DNA from: Parafrankia soli
GTDB taxonomy: Bacteria > Actinomycetota > Actinomycetes > Frankiales > Frankiaceae
Assembly: GCF_001854695.1 (NCBI RefSeq)
Contig: NZ_MAXA01000219.1
Location: 14,403-46,570 of the forward strand
Direction of reading: 5' to 3'
DNA: 32,168 nucleotides
Under the pieces are notes generated by a model. It ran no database searches. It worked only from the letters and a program-made list of their open reading frames with translations, and had not been told where the DNA came from. The translations under genes and the position numbers were made by a program. Within the stretch, counting starts at the first letter, position 1, and every line of letters begins with the position of its first letter. This document shows, piece by piece, positions 1 through 8,309 of this stretch.

Positions 1-1
1 C

Positions 2-466
2 CACCTGCGCCTGCTGCGCCGCATCCAGGAGGAGACAGGCGGGTTCACCGAGTTCGTCGCGCTGCCCTTCGTGCACCACAGTTCCCCGATCTATCTAGCC
101 GGGGTTGCCCGACCGGGCCCCACCGTTCAGGAGAACCGGGCGGTGCACGCCATGGCCCGGATCCTGTTGCACGGAGCGATCGACAACATCCAGTGCTCGT
201 GGGTGAAGCTCGGTACGGAGGGCTGCGTCCAGGTGCTCGCCGGTGGGGTCAACGACCTCGGAGGCACACTGATGGAGGAGACGATCAGCCGGATGGCGGG
301 CTCGCAACACGGCTCACGGCGCTCCATAGCCGAGCTGGAGGAGGTCGCGCAGGCCGCGGGCCGTCCCGCTCGGCAACGGACCACTACATATGGCGTGGTC
401 TCCGCGGAGCGTCTTGGTACCGCACGTGGTGACGCTGCGCGCACCATGCTGACTGTCGTGACCTGA
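2..466 (+). CDS. fbiC: FO synthase FbiC, C-terminal part (5' truncated by window)
   Basis: This is the end of the radical-SAM enzyme that makes FO (7,8-didemethyl-8-hydroxy-5-deazariboflavin), the chromophore of coenzyme F420. The frame is open from base 2 and ends with TGA at 464-466. It shows the CofH-half C-terminal signatures: [16 protein letters not shown], then [34 protein letters not shown] and RQRTTTYG. These closely match what I remember of mycobacterial FbiC. The N-terminal CofG half and both radical-SAM cysteine motifs lie outside the window, so I cannot confirm that it is a CofG-CofH fusion rather than a separate CofH. The C-terminal tail after RQRTTTYG is about 22 residues. whiB follows on the same strand after a 448-bp leader, so the two are probably transcribed separately. 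Confidence 0.9.
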   Translation, partial: HLRLLRRIQEETGGFTEFVALPFVHHSSPIYLAGVARPGPTVQENRAVHAMARILLHGAIDNIQCSWVKLGTEGCVQVLAGGVNDLGGTLMEETISRMAGSQHGSRRSIAELEEVAQAAGRPARQRTTTYGVVSAERLGTARGDAARTMLTVVT

Positions 467-482
467 GAGCTCGTCACAGCTC
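467..482 (+). terminator. Weak hairpin right after fbiC stop
   Basis: GAGCT (467-471) and AGCTC (478-482) form a 5-bp stem with a 6-nt loop, followed by GTTTAT. It begins at the base after the stop codon. The stem is short and there is no real U-tract, so it is only a possible terminator. Confidence 0.2.
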
Positions 483-657
483 GTTTATGTGGTGACGGTC
501 TGTGACCGGGGTCTCGGTGGCCTGCTGTCGGCGCTGGTGATCGGTGTAGGTTCGGGTGAGATGTCCGAGAATCTCGGCGTCCGGTATGGGGTGTTCGTTC
601 GGTCCTGTGTGACCGGAGGGCCTCCGGCGCGTCCGCCCGATCGTCACTCTCCGTGTT

Positions 658-683
658 GGAGGGTGCGACCACGGGGACCCTCC
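658..683. repeat. 7-bp inverted repeat upstream of whiB promoter
   Basis: GGAGGGT (658-664) and ACCCTCC (677-683) are perfect reverse complements around a 12-nt spacer. It lies about 70 bp upstream of the predicted -35 box of whiB, so it could be an operator or an end-of-transcript hairpin for fbiC. No U-tract follows. Confidence 0.35.
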
Positions 684-751
684 GTGACGAGTCCCAGTGA
701 CTGTGAGCTATGGTCTCATCGCTGGTTGTAGAAGATGTTGCGTCGGTGGGG

Positions 752-780
752 TTGACGCGGCCAAGTCTGGCGCGTGTAAT
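752..780 (+). promoter_or_regulatory. Predicted housekeeping promoter of whiB
   Basis: A TTGACG -35 box (752-757) and a TGTAAT -10 box (775-780) are separated by exactly 17 bp, each one base from the consensus for an RpoD/HrdB-type sigma factor. The expected transcription start is near 787. That would give a leader of about 130 nt before the whiB start at 915. The call rests on pattern only. Confidence 0.5.
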
Positions 781-914
781 TACCGGCGTGTCATTCCCCC
801 CGTCGACGGGACTCGTGCGGTAGGCGACGTCCGGTCGGAATGGATCCCAGGCGCCGTGCGCCGGCGTCCGGGGGGGGTGGCCGACCGCACCGCGACGGGT
901 CTGGAGGAGTCCAT

Positions 915-1556
915 ATGGAGCACACCGACGCGGGCGTCCACACCGTCCTGGCGGACGTCGAGCGTCCCGCTGAGCACGACACGGGTCCGGTCGGGGAGTC
1001 GGGGCCCGTGGCACGTCCGCTGCCCGTTCCCGTTCCCGGGCCGCCGGCACTCGCGGCCGGAGCGGTGCACCCGCGCCCGGCCGCGGCGTCCGCCATGGCG
1101 GTCGCGCCGCCGGTCATGCCCGGGCGGGGCCGGCCCGAGCTCGTCGAGACCGGATACGACTCCGCGACCGACGACCTCGACGACGATGTGGACGACGAGG
1201 GCGACGAGGACGAGGACGAGGTGCGGGACGGCGCGTTGGTCGGCCCCGGGGGCGTCACCCTGCCCCGAGGCGACGGCTCGCTGTCCGACTCCCTCGCCCA
1301 GGTGATCGACATCGGCTTCGGCGACCTGCTCGGCGAGGCGATGGAATGGCAGGAACGGGCGCTGTGCGCGCAGACCGACCCGGAGGCGTTCTTCCCTGAG
1401 AAGGGCGGGTCGACCCGGGAGGCGAAGCGCATCTGTTCGGGCTGCGAGGTGCGGGTCGAGTGCCTCGAGTACGCGCTGGAGAACGACGAGCGGTTCGGGA
1501 TCTGGGGCGGCATGTCCGAGCGGGAACGGCGCAAGCAGCGCCGCCGGGCAGTCTGA
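915..1556 (+). CDS. whiB: WhiB-family iron-sulfur transcriptional regulator (WhiB/WhiB2 type)
   Basis: This is a redox-sensitive [4Fe-4S] DNA-associated regulator; WhiB/WhiB2 orthologues control septation and sporulation with WhiA and the sigma factor. The start at 915 is chosen because GGAGGAG (903-909) precedes it by 5 nt; an in-frame ATG at 840 lacks this. The product has 213 residues. The cluster cysteines are C151, C174, C177 and C183 (C-x22-C-x2-C-x5-C), followed by the FGIWGG turn and a basic tail ERERRKQRRRAV. The last ~70 residues match the size of a whole typical WhiB (about 85-90 residues). The first ~140 residues are an extra low-complexity region with a very acidic stretch at about 81-103. 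Position next to a mannose-phosphate block and an F420 gene agrees with the whiB2 locus. Confidence 0.95.
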   Translation: MEHTDAGVHTVLADVERPAEHDTGPVGESGPVARPLPVPVPGPPALAAGAVHPRPAAASAMAVAPPVMPGRGRPELVETGYDSATDDLDDDVDDEGDEDEDEVRDGALVGPGGVTLPRGDGSLSDSLAQVIDIGFGDLLGEAMEWQERALCAQTDPEAFFPEKGGSTREAKRICSGCEVRVECLEYALENDERFGIWGGMSERERRKQRRRAV

Positions 1557-1583
1557 CGGCGGATCCACCAGGCGGCGCCCGCG

Positions 1584-4500
1584 ATGACGAGACCAACGCG
1601 GGACGCCGACCACCACCGGTGGGCGGTTCGTTCCCGAGGAGCCGTTCGTCCCGGTCAGCGGGTCGTAGCGGTCGTCGTGACGCGGCGGGATCAGCCCGCG
1701 GCGCCCGGCGGCCACGACCCGCGACAAAACGGTCTCGGCAGTACTGGTACCGCTGCGGCGCCTGCGACGGTCGCTGCGGGTCCGGTGGGCCCGGTGGGTC
1801 CGGTGGGCCCGGTGGTCGCGCTGACCGCGTCGACCCGCCCGCCCGAGCGGATCGTGGTCGTCCGTCTCGGCGGCCCCGCGATCCCGGCGCAGCGAATCCC
1901 GGCGCAGTGGGTTCCGGCGGCAGACGGCCCCACGCAGCCGAGCCCGGACCCTGACGTCCCGAGCCTTCCCGCCCGAGACGTCCCGGGCCTGCCCGCTGGG
2001 GACGTCCTGAGCCTGCCTGCCGGGACGTCCTTCGGTGTCGCGGTCGCGGCCGGTATCCGGCACGGCGGGCTGGGCGGCGCGCCCGACACCTTCTACTGGC
2101 TGATCCACGACGGCGTCCTGCCACGGCCCGACGCCCTGGAACGGCTGCTCACCTACGCCCGCGTCGACCCGGGCGCGGCGGTCCTCGGTCCCAAGGTGCT
2201 CGACGCCGCCCGACCGGAATTCCTGCTCGAGGCGGGTGTGACGGTCGACCGGGCCGGCCGGCGGATCACCGGTGTCGTCCCGGGCGTGCCCGACCACGGT
2301 CAGCATGACGCCGTGCGGGACGTGCTGGCCGTCTCCTGCACGGGGATGCTCGTGCGAGCCTCGGCCTGGGAGCGGCTCGGCGGCCTGGCCGCGGACATGA
2401 CCGCCGGCCTCGATCTGGATCTCGGCGCCCGCGCGGCGCGGGCGGGCCTGCGGGTCGTCGTCGTGCCCCCGGCGGCGGTGCTGCTCGCGCCGCCCGCACG
2501 CACCGACGCGCCTCTCGCTGACAGGCCTCTCGCGTCCGGCGCGTCTCGCGCGGGCGACCGTGTCGGGAGGGTCGCGGGAGCGCGGGTGCGGCTCGCGCTG
2601 ACGGCGGCGCCCTTCCTCGTACCGGCCGTGCTCGCGTTGGTGGTCGCGGGCGCGGCGCGGGCCGGTGCCCGCCTGCTCCTCCCGCCCCGGGACAGCGGTG
2701 ATCCGAGCGGCCCGCGTTCCCGCGGCCGGTGGCGTGACGCGTTGACCGAGCTGTGGATCGCCGGTGCCGTCCTCGCCAGCCCGCGGCCCCTGTTCCGGAT
2801 GCGCGTGCGGTTCGGCCGGTGCGTGGCGGTGCCGCGGCGTGCCGTGCGCGAGCTGCTGTCGGCCCGACCCCGCGCGGTCGCCGACCGGGCGCCGAGTGGT
2901 CCCCGCGCGGCCGCCCCGCCGCGGGCGCTCGCGGCGGTGATGGCCCTGTTCCTCGGGGCGGCTGGCCTGGCCGTCCGCCGGTTGCCACCGGACGCCGTCG
3001 GCGGCGGCGTGCCAATGCCCGAGTACGCCGGTGACCTGTGGTCCATGGTGTGGTCCGGTTGGCAGGGCTCCGTGGGCGGCGTGCTCGGCTGGCCGGGCTC
3101 CGCACCGCCCTGGACGGCTCTGCTCGCCGCGCTGTCGTCCGTTGCCGCCCCGGTCGGTCTCAGCGTGGCCGCGACCTGCTCGGTCGTGCTCGCCGTCGCT
3201 CCGGCCGGGGCGACCTACCTCTCGTACCGGGCCTCGGGACGGCTCGTCGGCTCGCGCGGCCCGAGGCTCGGCCTGGCGGCCCTGTACGGCGTGTCCCCGC
3301 CGGTCACGGGATCAGTGCTGGCCGGCCGGATCGAGACCGCCGTCGCCCTGGCGGTGCTGCCCGCCGTTCTCGCGGCGGGGGACGAGTTCCTCCGTGGCCG
3401 GACGGTCCGGGCCGGAGCGAGCGGTTCCGGTTCCGGTTCCGGAACCGGCCTCGGCGCCGGCGCCGACGCCGGTGGGCGCGGGCGCGCGGGCTGGCGGTTC
3501 GCCGTCTCCCTGGCCCTCGTCGTCGCGTGCGCGCCGGTGCTGGCACCGATCGCGCTGGTCGGCCTGCCCACGGCGGCCTGGGCCGTCCGGAGATCACGGC
3601 CGCCGGGCACGCAACCGCCGCCGGTCGGGCCGGTGCCGGTACTTGGTGTGCTGATCGCGGGAGCCGTCCCCCTGCTGCCCGGCCTCGTCACGGGGGGCGT
3701 CGGGTGGTGGCCCGCCGCTGTGTCGTCCCTGTCGGGCTCGGAGCTGACCGGCCTGGTGGCCGGCGCTCCCGGTGACGAGGGGCGGGCCGCGGTGCCCTGC
3801 CTCTTCGTGGCACTGTGCCTCTTCGCGGCGCTGTGCCTGCTGCTCACCGCCTGCCCCCGCCTGCTCGGCCGTCGGGCGTCATCCGGGGTCGGTGGTGTGG
3901 CCACCGGCTGGGCGCCGGCCACGGCCCGGGTCGGGGCGGTCCTGCTCGGCGGATGTGTGCTGGCGTTCGCCGCCGGCCTGGCCACCGCGACGCCGATCCC
4001 GGGTCCCGCGCAGGAGGAGAGCCCGGCCCGCGCGGTCGCCGCGCTGAGCCGGACGGGCGGAACAGGCGCGCGCGTCCTGGTGCTGCGCCGGTCCGGCCCG
4101 TCGGGGCCGGTCGCGTACAGCCTGGCCGCCCAGGGCGGGCCGAGGTTCCCCGCCGCCGCCCCACACCGGCCGCCCTCCGCTGCAGACCGGGCGCTCGCGA
4201 CGCTCGTGGCGGACATCTCCGCCGGTCTCCCGGACGCCGCCGACGCGCTGCCGGCGTTCGGTGTGGCCGCGGTCGTCGTCCCGGCGGGTTCGGCCGACCC
4301 GGCGCTGATGGCCGCGCTCGACGCGGTGGACGGCCTCTCCCGGGAGAGGCGCGGTCCTGACGTACTGCTGTGGCGCCCGGTCGCCGCCGCCCCCGGTGCC
4401 GGGGAAGGCACGACCCCGCTCCGGCTCGGCTCGCCCGGTCCGGCCGGATCGACCCGGCTGCCCGGCGGCGCCGCGGGGCGCCGGGTGGTGCTCGCCGAAC

Positions 4501-4757
4501 CCGCCGATTCCGGCTGGCGGGCGACCCTGGACGGCGCGCCGCTGCCCGCGGCGGTCGCGGACGGCTGGGCGCAGGCGTTCGTCCTGCCGGCCGAGGGCGG
4601 CCTGCTCGAGGTCTCCTACGATCACCACCGCCACCGCGCCGCCGTGCTGGCGACCGCCGCAGCTGGGGCGCTCCTGCTGGCCGCGGGCCCCTTGGCCGCC
4701 GTCCCGCGCCGGCGCCGCGGCCGCCGCGCGGCGGCCACGCGGGCGGAGACCACGTGA
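1584..4757 (+). CDS. Large GT2-like integral membrane protein (glycosyltransferase family 2)
   Basis: A 1057-residue protein. The N-terminal third resembles a GT-A glycosyltransferase domain: VVAVVVTRR near residue 27, RPPERIVVV, FYWLIHDG at about 170-177, DVLAVSCTGMLVRASAWERLGG. The rest is a series of hydrophobic segments (roughly residues 330-930) and a C-terminal domain with GWRATLDGAPL and a final membrane segment with a basic tail. The family acts on lipid-linked or envelope sugars. Two features suggest decay or divergence: the usual HDD-type motif reads HDG, and about 50 residues of tandem repeat interrupt the core between RIVVVRL and GTSFGVAVAAG. The start at 1584 has CAGGCGG 8 nt upstream and lies 27 bp after whiB; a later start is possible. 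Its stop overlaps the next gene. Confidence 0.75.
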   Translation: MTRPTRDADHHRWAVRSRGAVRPGQRVVAVVVTRRDQPAAPGGHDPRQNGLGSTGTAAAPATVAAGPVGPVGPVGPVVALTASTRPPERIVVVRLGGPAIPAQRIPAQWVPAADGPTQPSPDPDVPSLPARDVPGLPAGDVLSLPAGTSFGVAVAAGIRHGGLGGAPDTFYWLIHDGVLPRPDALERLLTYARVDPGAAVLGPKVLDAARPEFLLEAGVTVDRAGRRITGVVPGVPDHGQHDAVRDVLAVSCTGMLVRASAWERLGGLAADMTAGLDLDLGARAARAGLRVVVVPPAAVLLAPPARTDAPLADRPLASGASRAGDRVGRVAGARVRLALTAAPFLVPAVLALVVAGAARAGARLLLPPRDSGDPSGPRSRGRWRDALTELWIAGAVLASPRPLFRMRVRFGRCVAVPRRAVRELLSARPRAVADRAPSGPRAAAPPRALAAVMALFLGAAGLAVRRLPPDAVGGGVPMPEYAGDLWSMVWSGWQGSVGGVLGWPGSAPPWTALLAALSSVAAPVGLSVAATCSVVLAVAPAGATYLSYRASGRLVGSRGPRLGLAALYGVSPPVTGSVLAGRIETAVALAVLPAVLAAGDEFLRGRTVRAGASGSGSGSGTGLGAGADAGGRGRAGWRFAVSLALVVACAPVLAPIALVGLPTAAWAVRRSRPPGTQPPPVGPVPVLGVLIAGAVPLLPGLVTGGVGWWPAAVSSLSGSELTGLVAGAPGDEGRAAVPCLFVALCLFAALCLLLTACPRLLGRRASSGVGGVATGWAPATARVGAVLLGGCVLAFAAGLATATPIPGPAQEESPARAVAALSRTGGTGARVLVLRRSGPSGPVAYSLAAQGGPRFPAAAPHRPPSAADRALATLVADISAGLPDAADALPAFGVAAVVVPAGSADPALMAALDAVDGLSRERRGPDVLLWRPVAAAPGAGEGTTPLRLGSPGPAGSTRLPGGAAGRRVVLAEPADSGWRATLDGAPLPAAVADGWAQAFVLPAEGGLLEVSYDHHRHRAAVLATAAAGALLLAAGPLAAVPRRRRGRRAAATRAETT
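1778..1813 (+). repeat. 9-bp tandem repeat coding for Gly-Pro-Val
   Basis: Four copies alternate GGGTCCGGT and GGGCCCGGT, so the true period is 18 bp. They encode GPVGPVGPVGPV inside the N-terminal part of the GT2-like protein. Confidence 0.85.
1953..2024 (+). repeat. 24-bp in-frame tandem repeat (x3)
   Basis: Three 24-bp units start at 1953, 1977 and 2001, each opening with GACGTCC, and a fourth GACGTCC follows at 2025. They encode DVPSLPAR, DVPGLPAG and DVLSLPAG inside the glycosyltransferase-like core. The unit keeps frame, so copy-number change would lengthen or shorten a loop without breaking the gene. Confidence 0.85.
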
Positions 4758-6325
4758 AGCGGATCGTCGTGCCGGCCGGGGTGGCGGGCCTGGTCGGGGT
4801 GGTCGCGGCCCTGCTCGCCACGGCGGGGCCTCGTCCGCCCGCAGCCGTCCCCAGACCGGTCACCGCGGTCACCGCGGTCACCCTGGACTGCCCGGATCTC
4901 GGTCTGAGGGGGCGGGTGCCCCAGCTGCTGGACGTCGTGCGCGGCTCGGGGCCCGACGGGGTGGTCCGGCCATCCGGTGGCGGCGCGCTGCTCGGTGGCG
5001 ACCGCCAGCACGACGAGCTGCTCTACCTGCCGCGTCCGGACTCGGGTGGCCCAACTCCGGGCGGCCCGGACAGCGGCCAGTCGGTGGCGCGGGGGCCTGC
5101 CGGCGGTCCGTTGCGGCTTGTCGCGACCGGGTCCGCCGCGGCCGGCCTCACCGCGACCGTGACCTCCCCCGGGTCGGGAGCGGGACCGTTGCGAGCCCGC
5201 TGCGAGCAGTCCCGCGCGCGGACGTGGTTCGCCGGCCCGGCCACCGTCGCCGGCCGCGATCCCGTCCTGTACTGGACGAACACCGGTCCGCGGCCGGCCC
5301 GGGTCAGTGTGGGCGCCGCGTCGTCGGGCCAGACGGCGCCCCGGGTGGAGGTGACCGTTCCGGTCGGGCGCACGGTCAGCCGGCGCCTGGCCGAGCTCGC
5401 CCCCGAGGCGACCGTGACCACCGTCGACGTCGATGTGCACACCGGCCGGGTTCTGAGCTGGCTGGTCGACCGCGCGAGCGGCTCCGGGCCGGCGGCGGCC
5501 ACGCCCGTGCCGCCGACCGCCGGTCCGGCCACCCGGGTCCTGCTCGGCGGGTTCCTCACCCCTGCCGGGTCCGGCGGTGCGGGGGCACCGGCCGCCGGCC
5601 CGCCAACGGCCGATCTCGTGCTCTCCGCTCCCGGAGCGGCGGCGACCGTACGCGTCAGTGTGATCACGGCCTCGGGTCGCCACACCCCGGTCGGCCTGGA
5701 GGCCGTGCGGATCCCGGCCGGCGCGGCGCTGCGCCGCCCGGTCACGCTGACTCCGGCGGGTCCGTCCGCCCTGCTGGTCGAGTCGACGGACGGGGGCGGG
5801 ATCGTCGCGGCGCTCGGCCTGCCCACCGGCGTGGCCACGGCGGCTCCCGCGGCGCCGGGCGGCGGTCCGCCGAACGGGCGTACCTGGGTCGCCGGGGTCG
5901 TTCCGGAGCGGCCCCGCTGGGCGGGCGTCGTCGTCGGCGAGCCGGGCGCGGCCGGGCCGACGCCGCCAGGTCTGGTCGTCGCGGCGGCGCCGGTACCGGC
6001 CTGGACGGCCGGCGCGCTCGTCCTGGTCGCGCCCGGGCGGGCCGCCACCGTCTGGGTCGACGGCCGCCGGTTCGAGGTCGGCGCGGGCCGCGCGGTGCTG
6101 GCGCCGCTGCTGGCGGGCCGCGTCGGCGCGCGTGTCGTCGGCACCGGCGGCCCGCTCGTCGCGAGCCAGGTCCTCGGCACCGCGCCGCCGACCGCGGGAG
6201 CGCCGTCCGCGGGAGTGGCGACCGCGCTGGTGCCGCGGACCGTCTCGGCCGTCGTGCCGCTTACCGGCGCGTGGCGCCTCCGGTACGGTCCGGCGTCGCT
6301 GGCCGATCCGCGCGTTGCCTGGTGA
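4754..6325 (+). CDS. DUF5719-family secreted or membrane-anchored protein
   Basis: The GTG start at 4754 overlaps the stop of the upstream gene (GTGA), so the two are translationally coupled. The 523-residue product opens with KR and one hydrophobic segment (residues about 4-22), a signal peptide or anchor, then a long extracytoplasmic region rich in Ala, Gly, Pro, Val and Thr with beta-type composition and repeated short motifs such as LLGGFLTPAGS and RTWVAGVVPERPRW. No catalytic motif is visible. From memory, DUF5719 proteins sit directly downstream of this GT2-like gene in many actinomycetes, which suggests a joint envelope function. The role is unknown. It is followed by a 63-bp convergent gap to manA. 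Confidence 0.75.
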   Translation: MKRIVVPAGVAGLVGVVAALLATAGPRPPAAVPRPVTAVTAVTLDCPDLGLRGRVPQLLDVVRGSGPDGVVRPSGGGALLGGDRQHDELLYLPRPDSGGPTPGGPDSGQSVARGPAGGPLRLVATGSAAAGLTATVTSPGSGAGPLRARCEQSRARTWFAGPATVAGRDPVLYWTNTGPRPARVSVGAASSGQTAPRVEVTVPVGRTVSRRLAELAPEATVTTVDVDVHTGRVLSWLVDRASGSGPAAATPVPPTAGPATRVLLGGFLTPAGSGGAGAPAAGPPTADLVLSAPGAAATVRVSVITASGRHTPVGLEAVRIPAGAALRRPVTLTPAGPSALLVESTDGGGIVAALGLPTGVATAAPAAPGGGPPNGRTWVAGVVPERPRWAGVVVGEPGAAGPTPPGLVVAAAPVPAWTAGALVLVAPGRAATVWVDGRRFEVGAGRAVLAPLLAGRVGARVVGTGGPLVASQVLGTAPPTAGAPSAGVATALVPRTVSAVVPLTGAWRLRYGPASLADPRVAW

Positions 6326-6388
6326 GCGGCACTGGCCCCGCCCGGACGAAGGTGTAGTGGTCTGCGTGTGCTCTCTGTCTGGCCGGGC

Positions 6389-7678
6389 TCAGACGCGGGA
6401 GCCCGCGGCGAAGACCCGTCCCGTGCCGGTGAGTGTCAGGGCTGCCGGGCCGGTCACCAGGGCCGAGTCGCCGCGGCGCAGGGTCAGCGGCGCCAGCGGC
6501 GAGCCCGCCAGGTCCGTGCCCGCGACCTCGACGCTGCCCTCCACCGCCAGCAGCACGGACGTGTCGGGCACCGCCACGCTGCCACCGGCGCAGACAGCCT
6601 CGCGCAGGACGAAGTCGTCCACCGGCACATCCCAGGCCCGCAGCTGGCCGCCGGGGCCGGTCGCCAGCGGGCGCGGGGTGAGTACCGGCGCGCTGGTGGG
6701 GCGCGGGTCGAGGATCCGCAGCAGCTCGTCGACGTCGATGTGCTTCGGGGTGAGCCCGCCGCGCAGGACGTTGTCCGACGTGGCCATGATCTCGATCCCG
6801 ACGCCCTGGACGTAGGCGTGCAGCAGCCGCGCCGGCTGGAACAGGCCCTCGCCGGGGCGCAGCGTGACGTCGTTGAGCAGCAGCGCCGCGGCGATGCCGA
6901 CGTCCCCGGGGTGGGTCTCGGCGAGCAGCAGGACGAGCTCGGCCGCGCGACGCAACTGCTCGTCCGCGTCGGGGGAGACCCGCTCGGCGGCGGCGACCGC
7001 CCCGGCGGCCAGCTCCTCGCCGGCCTGAGGGGGGAGTGTCAGCAGGCTGCGCAGCACCTGGGTGGCGCCGCCGGCCGGATCGGTCGCCAGGGGCGCGAAC
7101 GCGGCGATCAGGCCGGGATGGCCGAGCCCGCGCGCGATCGCGAGGGTGGCGCCGGGCGCCCGGATGCCGGCGAGGGCCCGGAACGGCGTCAGGGCCACGA
7201 TCAGCTCGGGCTTGTGGTTGCGGTCCCGGTAGCGGCGGCGCGGGTCGTCGGGAGCGATCCCGGCGGCCTGCTCGGCGTCGAAGCCGGCGCGTGCCTGCTC
7301 GACGTTCGGGTGGACCTGTAGCGACAGGGCCTTGTCGGCGGCCAGCACCTTCAGCAGGAAGGGCAACTCGCCGACGAGGTCGGCGGCCGCCCGCCGGCCT
7401 GAGGTTCCGGTGTCCACGACCTCGGCCGGGGCCTGGGGGTGGGTGCCCAGCCACAGCTCGGCGACGGGCTCCCCGTCGGACGGGACGTCCAGGAGGTCGG
7501 GTATCGCGGTCGGCGAGCCCCAGGCGTAGCGCTGTGCCCGGCCGTGCAGCTCCAGGATGCGGACCGGGGCACGCGGCGGCGGTGCCCCGCGTGGCGCGCC
7601 CGCCGGTCGACCGGTCCGTGCGTCCCACCTCCGAACGGACGTCCCGGTGTTGGCTGGTGTGGTCTCCCCGATGGTCAC
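6389..7678 (-). CDS. manA: Mannose-6-phosphate isomerase, type I
   Basis: Interconverts fructose 6-phosphate and mannose 6-phosphate, the entry to GDP-mannose and mannosylated glycans. The 429-residue product has the zinc-site motif LSLQVHPN (Q121, H123), the YRDRNHKPEL motif with E158, a later LLHAY histidine, and NVLRGGLTPKHID, all typical of cupin-type phosphomannose isomerases. The GTG start at 7678 is supported by GGAG 6 nt upstream; the first ~38 residues are a low-complexity extension before the conserved RAQRYAWGS opening. It is convergent with the DUF5719 gene. The mutase that uses its product, manB, is encoded 1.5 kb away on the other strand. Confidence 0.95.
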   Translation of the reverse strand: MTIGETTPANTGTSVRRWDARTGRPAGAPRGAPPPRAPVRILELHGRAQRYAWGSPTAIPDLLDVPSDGEPVAELWLGTHPQAPAEVVDTGTSGRRAAADLVGELPFLLKVLAADKALSLQVHPNVEQARAGFDAEQAAGIAPDDPRRRYRDRNHKPELIVALTPFRALAGIRAPGATLAIARGLGHPGLIAAFAPLATDPAGGATQVLRSLLTLPPQAGEELAAGAVAAAERVSPDADEQLRRAAELVLLLAETHPGDVGIAAALLLNDVTLRPGEGLFQPARLLHAYVQGVGIEIMATSDNVLRGGLTPKHIDVDELLRILDPRPTSAPVLTPRPLATGPGGQLRAWDVPVDDFVLREAVCAGGSVAVPDTSVLLAVEGSVEVAGTDLAGSPLAPLTLRRGDSALVTGPAALTLTGTGRVFAAGSRV

Positions 7679-7748
7679 ACGTGTCTCCGTCCCCGCGTCG
7701 GCGGTCGTGAGCGGCTCTGAGCCCGTCGGGTGGCTCTAGTGGTGGGCC

Positions 7749-8237
7749 CTACTCCTCGTCGTCGCCCCAGCCATGACCTTCGGGGTCGATCACGGCCGGG
7801 TCGACGTCCATCATCTCGGCGACCTCGTGGATGATCGCGTCGAGGACCAGCTCGGCGAGGTCCTCGTTGTCGACGGCGCGCGCTTCGAGCGGGCGCCGGT
7901 AGATGACGATCCGCCGCGGCGTGGCCGAGCGGCCCTTTCCGGTGGCCGGCTGGTAATGCGCCAGCGGGATGCTGTCGTCGGTCACCGTGATCGGCGGTAC
8001 GTCCTCGACGGCGAACTCGACGTCGGCGAGCTCGGCGGACCACCGGTGGTCCAGGTGCTCGACCGCGTCCAGGACGAGGTCGTCGAAACGCTCACCGCGG
8101 GTGGCGTAGGCGGGCACGTCCGGGGGTAGGAGCGTGCCACGCATGCCGCGGCCCCGTCTGTCCCGCCGCCGACGGGCGGGGATCGGGCGTCCGGCCGCGG
8201 GGAAGCGCACCCTGGGCGTGCTGGCTGGTTCGGCCAT
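7749..8237 (-). CDS. Metallopeptidase-family (zincin-like) protein with degenerate active site
   Basis: A 162-residue protein of the short zincin-like family found beside whiB2 and manB in actinomycetes (Rv3259-like, from memory). A basic N-terminal tail (RRRRDRRGRG) precedes the family-like start MRGTLLPPDVPAY and a conserved core RFDDLVLDAVEHL. The metal motif HExxH reads HEVAE (H137, E138, E141 in place of the second His), and the tail ends in acidic residues. This suggests it cannot bind zinc in the normal way and may be a non-enzymatic scaffold. No clear ribosome site precedes the ATG at 8237; an alternative ATG at 8144 would give 131 residues and matches the remembered length of relatives better. 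Confidence 0.8.
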   Translation of the reverse strand: MAEPASTPRVRFPAAGRPIPARRRRDRRGRGMRGTLLPPDVPAYATRGERFDDLVLDAVEHLDHRWSAELADVEFAVEDVPPITVTDDSIPLAHYQPATGKGRSATPRRIVIYRRPLEARAVDNEDLAELVLDAIIHEVAEMMDVDPAVIDPEGHGWGDDEE

Positions 8238-8309
8238 CGTGCCAGGGTAACGCCGGGTCCGTCCGGCGATCACCGCGGCGCGTGGCGAACCGGGCAAGTC
8301 GGCCCCGGA

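Larger units (their letters stand above)
467..914. other. fbiC-whiB intergenic leader (448 bp)
   Basis: I see no convincing gene here. A short open frame at 489-731 has no family resemblance and no good ribosome site. The stretch holds a palindrome (CCGGAGG/CCTCCGG, 613-627), an inverted repeat (GGAGGGT 658-664 with ACCCTCC 677-683) and a good promoter candidate at 752-780. The GGAG of the inverted repeat can also pair with CTCC at 649-652, so two mutually exclusive hairpins are possible. Confidence 0.6.

Noticed and set aside
489-731. 80-codon plus-strand frame between fbiC and whiB
   Set aside because: No ribosome site, no recognisable domain, and it overlaps the region with dyads just before the whiB promoter.
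127-1050. 307-codon open frame on the minus strand over fbiC and whiB
   Set aside because: It is a shadow of the two plus-strand genes, is Arg/Pro/Thr-rich, and has no family resemblance.
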